From Lachnospiraceae bacterium (GTDB taxonomy: Bacteria > Bacillota > Clostridia > Lachnospirales > Lachnospiraceae), in assembly GCA_024691065.1 (NCBI GenBank), contig JAILOA010000367.1:1-17007 (forward strand): a DNA stretch of 17,007 nt, given 5' to 3'. The notes under the pieces were generated by a model, which searched no databases, had not been told where the DNA came from, and saw nothing but the letters and a program-made list of their open reading frames with translations. Shown piece by piece: positions 6,885 to 12,231 of this stretch (positions within the stretch are counted from its first letter, which is position 1; the number at the start of each line of letters is the position of its first letter). A program made the translations under genes and the position numbers.

Positions 6885-7946
6885 ATGAACAATGAGTTAA
6901 AGAAAAATCTTAGAAATGTTGTTCCGTACGTGCCGGGCGAGCAGCCTAAGGTGGAAAACATTATAAAGCTTAACACGAATGAGAATCCCTACCCGCCGAC
7001 ACCTCTGGTAAAGAAGGTGCTGGACGGATACAATGTTGATTCTTTGAGGCTCTATCCGGATCCGGCTTCTTCGGATTTGGTAAATGCACTCGCCAAGAGA
7101 TACAATGTGAAGCCTTCACAGGTTTTTACCGGAATAGGCTCGGACGATGTTCTGGCGCTTTGTTTCATGGCTTATTTTAATTCGGGAAAGCCTGTTATCT
7201 TTCCGGAGATAACCTATTCTTTTTATAAGGTATGGGCTGAGCTTTTCAATACACCGTACGAGACATTTTCATTAAATGAAGATCTTACCGTAAATGTATC
7301 GGATTTTATAGATAGGGAAAACGGCGGACTGCTTATTGCAAATCCAAATGCACCGACCGGAATTGCGCTTTCCAAGGCAGATATCAGGAAAATCTGTGAA
7401 GCAAATCAGGATGTGGTTGTTATTGTTGACGAGGCCTACGTGGATTTTGCCGAAGATTCAATGGTAGATTTGGTTGATGAATACGAGAATCTCGTGGTGG
7501 TGCAGACATTTTCAAAATCCAGAAGTATGGCCGGCATGAGAATCGGTTATGCTATCGGAAATGAAGAGTTAATCAAGGTTTTAAATGATGTTCGTTATTC
7601 ATTCAACAGCTATCCGCTCACCAGACTTTCGGTCTGTACAGGTGTAGCAGCGATTGAGGATGAAGATACATTTCGTGAAAATATTGAGAAAATCAAGAAG
7701 ACCAGAGAGTGGACAAAGGGCGAGCTTACAAGGCTTGGCTTTACATTTCCGGATTCCGAAACGAACTTTATATTCGCAACACATAAGTCGGTAAAGGCGG
7801 TCGATATATTTAATAAATTAAAGGAAAAACACATATTTGTAAGATATTTTAATTCGCCTAAGATTGATAATTATCTAAGAATTACAATCGGAACCGACGA
7901 TGAAATGAAGACCTTTATAGAAGAAGTCGAGAAGATCGTAGTATAA
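6885..7946 (+). CDS. hisC: Histidinol-phosphate aminotransferase (HisC-like)
   Basis: 353 aa; converts imidazole-acetol phosphate plus glutamate to L-histidinol phosphate, and HisC homologues can also act on aromatic amino acids. Family marks: PYVPGEQP near the N-terminus, KLNTNENPYPPTP, YPDP, GSDDVL (cofactor phosphate loop), NPNAPTG (from Asn153), DEAYVDF (Asp182, Tyr185), the PLP lysine Lys211 in TFSKSRSMAGMRIGYA, and a C-terminal YLRITIG containing the substrate Arg. The ATG at 6885 has AAAGGA 8 nt ahead; an upstream TTG is less likely. No other histidine genes are adjacent, so it may be a stand-alone copy or a HisC paralogue of another substrate. The stop codon is inside a five-copy 40-bp repeat. 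Confidence 0.88.
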   Translation: MNNELKKNLRNVVPYVPGEQPKVENIIKLNTNENPYPPTPLVKKVLDGYNVDSLRLYPDPASSDLVNALAKRYNVKPSQVFTGIGSDDVLALCFMAYFNSGKPVIFPEITYSFYKVWAELFNTPYETFSLNEDLTVNVSDFIDRENGGLLIANPNAPTGIALSKADIRKICEANQDVVVIVDEAYVDFAEDSMVDLVDEYENLVVVQTFSKSRSMAGMRIGYAIGNEELIKVLNDVRYSFNSYPLTRLSVCTGVAAIEDEDTFRENIEKIKKTREWTKGELTRLGFTFPDSETNFIFATHKSVKAVDIFNKLKEKHIFVRYFNSPKIDNYLRITIGTDDEMKTFIEEVEKIVV

Positions 7947-8106
7947 GAAGACCTTTATAAAAGAGGTCGATAAGATTGTCGGATAAGAAGACCCTTATAA
8001 AAGAGGTTGAGAAGACTGTCGGATAAGTAGACCTTTATAAAAGAGGTTGAGAAGATCGTCGGATAAGAAGACCCTTATAAAAGAGGTTGAGAAGATCGTC
8101 GCATAA
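7907..8106 (+). repeat. 40-bp tandem array spanning the hisC stop codon (5 copies)
   Basis: Copies start at 7907, 7947, 7987, 8027 and 8067 with an exact 40-bp period; each ends in TAA. Copies 2-5 share features absent from the gene copy (AAAAGAGGT, GTCG before the stop), so they were amplified from one another rather than each from the gene. The last unit ends 28 bp before the start of the carboxypeptidase gene, and the unit contains GAGG followed by an in-frame TTG. Confidence 0.95.
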
Positions 8107-8134
8107 AAAACATTACAGAAGTGAGGGCAAAAAA

Positions 8135-9127
8135 TTGAAGAAAATGCTACTATCCTTTGCGGTCGTTATTGCGGCTTTTATTGGAATAGTGGGGTATAGG
8201 TTGAATAGTTCTGTTGATATATCAAAGGGCTCGACTTTGGTTTATGATACAGAGGAATCAAAAGGTGATGATAAGGAAAATACAGATGAGGCTTCATCTG
8301 ATAATCCCGGGGACGCTTCATTGGGCGAAAATCCCGAGGATACGGTTTTAGAAGAGGCGGCTGTAAATCTCGATGAAGAAAAAGCGGAGGATGCAGAGAT
8401 TACACAGACGCCAAAGAAGAGAAATACCATAAGCGTTAATACAGACCCTAACAGCATAGGTGTTCTTGTAAACAGGGACTATCTGATTGACAAGGATTAT
8501 GTGCCGGGTGATTTGGTGGTGCCTAATGTGCGCTTCAGTTATTATGGTGTTTATGAAAAGAGTTTCATGCGAGAGATAGCGGCCTATTGGCTCGAAAGAC
8601 TTTTTAAGGCTGCCGAAAGGGATGGTATGATTCTCGAGGCGGTAAGTGCATATCGAAGTTATGAGACACAGATAAGCGTTCATAATGGGCATGTTGATAA
8701 CCTGGGTCGGGATGAGGCGGAAAATGTATCTGCCGAGGCGGGTACCAGCGAGCATGAGACCGGTCTTTGTATAGATATTTCATGCCAAACTTTGGGCGAT
8801 TCACTCGAGGAATCTTTCGGTGTATACGAAGAGGGTATCTGGGTAGCTCAGAATGCTTATAAATATGGGTATGTCATAAGATATCCGTATGATAAGGAAG
8901 CAGTAACAGGCTATGATTATGAGCCATGGCACATTCGTTATGTCGGAAAAAGGCTTGCATTAAGGCTTCACAAGAAGAATTGGTGTCTTGAAGAATATTA
9001 TCAAAATACATTGATAAAAAATGAAGTTGATGTCACAAAGGATGAGGAAAAATTTGCAAAGCTTAAGGAAGACGGGCTTGTAAGTTTTGAAACAACCATT
9101 CCTGCAAGTGCGGCACCGGTTGTGTAA
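8135..9127 (+). CDS. Membrane-anchored D-alanyl-D-alanine carboxypeptidase, VanY-type (peptidase M15B)
   Basis: 330 aa if started at TTG 8135, which has GAGGG (8123-8127) 7 nt ahead; ATG 8144 is the alternative, and an upstream TTG at 8087 would begin inside the hisC repeat. A Lys-start hydrophobic segment (residues 4-21) acts as a signal or anchor, followed by an acidic, low-complexity stalk to about residue 95. The catalytic domain carries AYRSYETQ, then SEHETGLCID with zinc ligands His207 and Asp214, and EPWH with catalytic Glu263 and zinc ligand His266. These enzymes trim the terminal D-Ala of peptidoglycan stem peptides outside the membrane. No vancomycin-resistance genes are near, so a housekeeping wall-remodelling role is more likely. 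Its stop codon lies in a 74/73-bp repeat. Confidence 0.87.
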   Translation: MKKMLLSFAVVIAAFIGIVGYRLNSSVDISKGSTLVYDTEESKGDDKENTDEASSDNPGDASLGENPEDTVLEEAAVNLDEEKAEDAEITQTPKKRNTISVNTDPNSIGVLVNRDYLIDKDYVPGDLVVPNVRFSYYGVYEKSFMREIAAYWLERLFKAAERDGMILEAVSAYRSYETQISVHNGHVDNLGRDEAENVSAEAGTSEHETGLCIDISCQTLGDSLEESFGVYEEGIWVAQNAYKYGYVIRYPYDKEAVTGYDYEPWHIRYVGKRLALRLHKKNWCLEEYYQNTLIKNEVDVTKDEEKFAKLKEDGLVSFETTIPASAAPVV

Positions 9128-9129
9128 AC

Positions 9130-9156
9130 TTGTGACGGTGAAGTACTTGATATAAT
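9130..9156 (+). promoter_or_regulatory. Extended -10 promoter candidate in repeat copy 1
   Basis: TGATATAAT (9148-9156), a perfect extended -10, with TTGTGA (9130-9135) at a short 15-bp spacing. It would transcribe the glycosyltransferase gene. Confidence 0.5.
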
Positions 9157-9203
9157 TACAAATAATGAAGATGAAGTATTTACGCAGCACCGGTTGTGTA
9201 AAC

Positions 9204-9229
9204 TTGTGACGTGAAGTACTTGATATAAT
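9204..9229 (+). promoter_or_regulatory. Extended -10 promoter candidate in repeat copy 2
   Basis: The same TGATATAAT (9221-9229) duplicated by the repeat; here TTGTGA (9204-9209) is only 14 bp away because of the one-base deletion. Confidence 0.45.
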
Positions 9230-9301
9230 TACAAATAATGAAGATTAAGTATTTACGCAGCACCGGTTGTGTAGATCTAGGATACCAAAGCGGGAATCCC
9301 A

Positions 9302-9374
9302 GGTAACAGAGTTACCGATCAGTTCACAAATAAAGCTTTGATAGGTTGTCCAAAGACATACTATCAAAGCTTTA
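9302..9374 (+). promoter_or_regulatory. Two hairpins in the glycosyltransferase leader
   Basis: GGTAAC-AGA-GTTACC (9302-9316) is followed by a perfect 14-bp stem (9331-9344 with 9361-9374) around a 16-nt loop. The second ends 10 nt before the AGGAG ribosome site. No T-run follows, so it is not a normal terminator; mRNA stabilisation or translational control is an inference. Confidence 0.55.
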
Positions 9375-9398
9375 ACAATAAATGAGGAGTTAAGTAAA

Positions 9399-11213
9399 GT
9401 GTCAAAGAAGAAAAAGAAGAATTCCCAAAGTCAGAATAAACAAAAGAATTCTCAAAATCCAAAGAGTAATTCAGATGTAAATATTGAAGTTAAGTCTGTA
9501 GAGAAGTCCGTAAAAAATGTTTCGGATGATACAAAAAACACGAATATTAAAAATAAAAATTCGGGATCAAATACTTCAAAAAACAAGAATCAGGACTCAA
9601 AAAATTCCGGTAAAAAAGAGACCGGCGTTCTTGCAAAGTTAAATATATTTGCTTCCGAAAAATGTCAAAAGGTTTATTTTATTTTGATATTTATAATCTC
9701 CGTATTATCGAGGTTTATCAGTATCAATACAGTTCCGGGTAATATAAACCAGGATGAAGCATTTGCGGCTTACAATGCATTTACAATCTTAAAAACCGGC
9801 AAGGATTGTTTTGGATATAAATTACCGATGTACCTTACTGCTTGGGGTTCCGGAATGAATGCGCTTGAGACTTATTTGGAAATTCCTTTCATAGCGATGT
9901 TCGGTGCGCACAACTGGGCAATCAGAATTGCGCCTGCAATCTGCGGGGTTTTAAGTTTGCTTTGTCTTTACGGAATTGCAAAAAGACTTGTAAATAAGGA
10001 GTTTGCATTGGTTTTATATTTTCTGGCTTCCATTATGCCGTGGCATGTAATGCTTTCAAGATGGGCACTCGAATCAAATCTTGCGCCTGCATTTATAATG
10101 TTCGGGCTTTATTTCATGGTCAGAGGAATAGAAAACGAAAAATTTTACATAGCTTCGGCAGCAATGTACGGCCTTTCGATATATGCATATGCGGCTATGT
10201 GGCCTGTTTTACCGATTATTATCATCGGAGAGGTTATTTATTTAATATGCATGAAGAAGGTAAAATTCTCAAAATTTACAATTATATCAGTATTGGTATT
10301 TGTTGTAATGGTAATACCGGCACTCCTATTTATCCTTGTAAATAAGGGATATATGGAGGAAATAAAACTTCCGTTCCTATCGATTCCGAAGCTTGTTTAC
10401 TTTAGAGGAAGCGAAGTTTCATTTGAAAATATTCAAGAGAATTTTAAAAATCTTATGAATATAATTATCGGTCAAAATGATAAACTCCCATGGAATTCAA
10501 CGGAAGAATTCGGGCTTTATTATAAGATTTCCCTGCCTTTTATGATTGTGGGAATTATCGCTCTGATAGTGCAGCTTGTGAAAAACTTTAAGAAAAAGGA
10601 AATATCTTTCGAGTTTTTTGTTCTCTTAAATCTTATCGCAGGTCTTGTACTTGGAGCTCTTATAAATGTAAATGTAAATCGTGTGAATATAATACATTTT
10701 CCGATAATAATTGCAATCGTTTACGGTATTTGGCAGATAGTGAAGCTTATCAACAAGAAAGTTGTGATTATACCTGTAATTGTTTATATGGTTATGTTTG
10801 TAAGATTTGAGAAGTTTTATTATACGGACTACAGGGAAACTATGGATGGTATGTTCAACGGCAATGTTGAGGCAGCGGTCAGTTATGTGAGAGAAAATAC
10901 AAAAGATTACAGCAATGTATTTATCACCGGGAATATCAGCTATCCGATTACATTGTTTTATTTGGAGGAGGATGTTGATACATATCTTCAGACGGTTCAA
11001 TTCAATAATTATCCGGCCGCATTTCTTGGAGTCAATGCATTTGACAAATATAATTTAACGGTAGATGGGTCATGGGATGCTGACGGGACTTCCGTATATC
11101 TGCTGGATTACTCCTACGTAAATTCAAATCTTTATAATAGCCTTATGGCATTAGGTTATCAGGTCGAAGATTTTGGAAGATATGCGGTTTATATGCCGCC
11201 GCAGGCGCAGTAG
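9399..11213 (+). CDS. Polytopic GT-C glycosyltransferase (GT39/PMT-like, ArnT-like)
   Basis: 604 aa integral membrane protein. It begins at GTG with AGGAG (9385-9389) 9 nt ahead. Residues 1-75 are a hydrophilic Lys/Asn/Ser-rich cytoplasmic tail starting with MSKKKKK. From about residue 90 there are many hydrophobic helices to about residue 475, then a soluble C-terminal part of about 120 residues. The first outside loop has NQDEAFAAYNA with the Asp-Glu pair at 119-120, the position of the catalytic acidic residue in GT-C enzymes, followed by LETYLEIPF. Family members move sugars from polyprenyl-phosphate donors to proteins, lipids or wall polymers; the acceptor here is unknown. It stands 271 bp after the carboxypeptidase, compatible with a cell-envelope role. 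Its stop lies in a 48-bp repeat. Confidence 0.82.
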   Translation: MSKKKKKNSQSQNKQKNSQNPKSNSDVNIEVKSVEKSVKNVSDDTKNTNIKNKNSGSNTSKNKNQDSKNSGKKETGVLAKLNIFASEKCQKVYFILIFIISVLSRFISINTVPGNINQDEAFAAYNAFTILKTGKDCFGYKLPMYLTAWGSGMNALETYLEIPFIAMFGAHNWAIRIAPAICGVLSLLCLYGIAKRLVNKEFALVLYFLASIMPWHVMLSRWALESNLAPAFIMFGLYFMVRGIENEKFYIASAAMYGLSIYAYAAMWPVLPIIIIGEVIYLICMKKVKFSKFTIISVLVFVVMVIPALLFILVNKGYMEEIKLPFLSIPKLVYFRGSEVSFENIQENFKNLMNIIIGQNDKLPWNSTEEFGLYYKISLPFMIVGIIALIVQLVKNFKKKEISFEFFVLLNLIAGLVLGALINVNVNRVNIIHFPIIIAIVYGIWQIVKLINKKVVIIPVIVYMVMFVRFEKFYYTDYRETMDGMFNGNVEAAVSYVRENTKDYSNVFITGNISYPITLFYLEEDVDTYLQTVQFNNYPAAFLGVNAFDKYNLTVDGSWDADGTSVYLLDYSYVNSNLYNSLMALGYQVEDFGRYAVYMPPQAQ

Positions 11214-11280
11214 CACCGGCTGCAATCGGCAAAGTAGCAGAGGTCGCCGCAGGCATAGTAGCGCCGGCTACAATCGCAGG
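11198..11280 (+). repeat. 48-bp direct repeat spanning the glycosyltransferase stop codon (2 copies)
   Basis: Copies start at 11198 (GCCGCAGGCGCAGTAG, the gene end) and 11246 (GCCGCAGGCATAGTAG), and similarity continues through CCGGCT(G/A)CAATCG. The unit is far more GC-rich than the surrounding DNA. Only two diverged copies are present. They end about 20 bp before the lyxose isomerase start. Confidence 0.8.
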
Positions 11281-11301
11281 GCACAGAAAGGGTTTACATT
11301 T

Positions 11302-11988
11302 ATGAAAAGATCAGAAATTAACAATGCATTAAAAGAAATGGAAGCAATGCTTTCAGAATATAAAATATCGCTCCCTCCTTTTTGTAATTTTACACCTGAG
11401 GAGTGGAAGGGCAAAGGCGAAGAATATGCTGAAGTGTGGGACAATATGCTTGGTTGGGACATCACTGATTATGGCCGGGGCGACTTTGAAAAGGTGGGTT
11501 TTTCCCTTATCACACTTCGTAACGGAAATGTAAAGATGAAGGATAAATATCCGAAGACCTATGCCGAGAAGATTATATTTATCAAAGAAGGCCAGCACTC
11601 GCCGAATCATTTTCATTGGAGCAAGATGGAAGATATAATAAACCGTGGCGGAGGAAATCTCCTTATTCAGGTTTATAATTCGAATCCGGATGAGACAATT
11701 GACAGGGAGAGCGATGTTACATTGCATCTTGACGGACATACGACAGTTGTGCCGGCAGGCACGGTAGTTAAGCTTCTTCCGGGAATGAGTCTCTCAATTC
11801 AGCCGGGGCTTTTCCATGATTTTAATGTGGAGCCAGGAACCGGAAATGTACTTATAGGCGAAGTCAGCCAATGTAACGATGATAATAATGATAATTGCTT
11901 CGTGCCTAAGGTTGGAAGATTTCCGGAAATTGAAGAGGACTGCGAGCCGTACAGGCTACTCTGCTCTGACAGGAAATTTTTGGAGTGA
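11302..11988 (+). CDS. D-lyxose ketol-isomerase (D-lyxose/D-mannose isomerase family)
   Basis: 228 aa cupin-fold, metal-dependent isomerase interconverting D-lyxose and D-xylulose (often also D-mannose and D-fructose). The metal-binding part is clear: EGQHSPNHFHWSKMED with His/His/Glu ligands, then RGGGNLLIQVYNS, and the fourth ligand His in QPGLFHDF. The N-terminal LPPFCNFTPEEW and GWDITDYGRGDF segments match the longer (about 225-aa) branch of the family. ATG 11302 is chosen because AAAGGG lies 9 nt ahead; an extension into the repeat upstream is not plausible coding. No matching kinase or transporter is adjacent. The stop codon lies in a 70-bp direct repeat. Confidence 0.9.
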   Translation: MKRSEINNALKEMEAMLSEYKISLPPFCNFTPEEWKGKGEEYAEVWDNMLGWDITDYGRGDFEKVGFSLITLRNGNVKMKDKYPKTYAEKIIFIKEGQHSPNHFHWSKMEDIINRGGGNLLIQVYNSNPDETIDRESDVTLHLDGHTTVVPAGTVVKLLPGMSLSIQPGLFHDFNVEPGTGNVLIGEVSQCNDDNNDNCFVPKVGRFPEIEEDCEPYRLLCSDRKFLE

Positions 11989-12060
11989 TGAGATTATTCT
12001 AATTCCGGAGCAACATTATCGTTTGGTACTCTGCTCTGACAGAAAAATTTTGGAGTGATG
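11957..12060 (+). repeat. 70-bp direct repeat spanning the lyxose isomerase stop codon (2 copies)
   Basis: TACTCTGCTCTGACAG begins at 11957, in the gene, and again at 12027. Similarity runs through the tail (L-C-S-D-R-K-(F/I)-L-E), the TGA and ATG, about 34 bp, then fades. Confidence 0.9.
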
Positions 12061-12112
12061 CGGATGGACATTGCCGTATATCGGATTCGGCTTGGAAGAC
12101 ATCTTTTGGAAG

Positions 12113-12168
12113 GTATCTATTAGAAAATATCTATTAACAGATATCTATTAACAGATATCTAATAGCAG
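12113..12168. repeat. 14-bp tandem repeat (4 units)
   Basis: Four consecutive 14-bp units with consensus ATATCTATTAACAG at 12113, 12127, 12141 and 12155. The middle two are identical; the outer two carry two to four changes. The last unit runs into the tRNA-like T-arm sequence. Confidence 0.9.
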
Positions 12169-12189
12169 GTTCGATTCCTGCGCTAAGGA
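12165..12189 (+). other. tRNA-like T-arm fragment
   Basis: GCAGG-TTCGATT-CCTGC (12165-12181) is a perfect T-arm: a 5-bp stem, a TTC opening and A58-equivalent in a 7-nt loop. GCTAAGG and A would be the 3' acceptor strand and discriminator, but CTC replaces CCA, and no matching 5' strand, D-arm or anticodon arm is found upstream. It is best read as a remnant of a tRNA 3' end or a chance match, not a functional tRNA. A 10-bp palindrome ACTCGCGAGT (12189-12198) follows immediately. Confidence 0.4.
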
Positions 12190-12231
12190 CTCGCGAGTGA
12201 GTCTATCAATATAATTTGAAAGGTAGTATAC

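Larger units (their letters stand above)
9110..9273 (+). repeat. 74/73-bp tandem array spanning the carboxypeptidase stop codon (2 full copies and a partial third)
   Basis: Copies start at 9110, 9184 and 9257; the second has a one-base deletion and the third is cut off after 17 bases. Each begins with the last codons (A-A-P-V-V) and the stop. Apart from the deletion the copies are almost identical over 70 bp, pointing to a recent event. Each full unit contains a perfect extended -10 promoter element. Confidence 0.95.

Noticed and set aside
7907..8106. CRISPR-like regular array
   Set aside because: Units are contiguous with no unique spacers, the first unit is the coding end of hisC, and no cas genes are present.
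8087..8134. upstream TTG start for the carboxypeptidase
   Set aside because: It lies inside the fifth hisC repeat; the TTG at 8135 has a well-placed GAGGG and is directly followed by the signal/anchor segment.
8135..9127. vancomycin-resistance vanY
   Set aside because: The M15B motifs are shared by housekeeping carboxypeptidases, and no vanHAX or vanRS genes are nearby.
11173..11301. N-terminal extension of the lyxose isomerase
   Set aside because: The extension runs through the glycosyltransferase tail repeat in another frame and is Arg/Ser-rich junk; ATG 11302 has its own ribosome site and matches the family start.
220..12060. assembly or sequencing artefact as the source of the arrays
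   Set aside because: Copies carry distinct substitutions and indels, and unit lengths differ from gene to gene, which collapsed or stuttered reads would not produce; long reads would still settle copy number.
12165..12189. functional tRNA gene
   Set aside because: Only the T-arm and a possible acceptor strand are present; no D-arm, anticodon arm, 5' acceptor strand or CCA.
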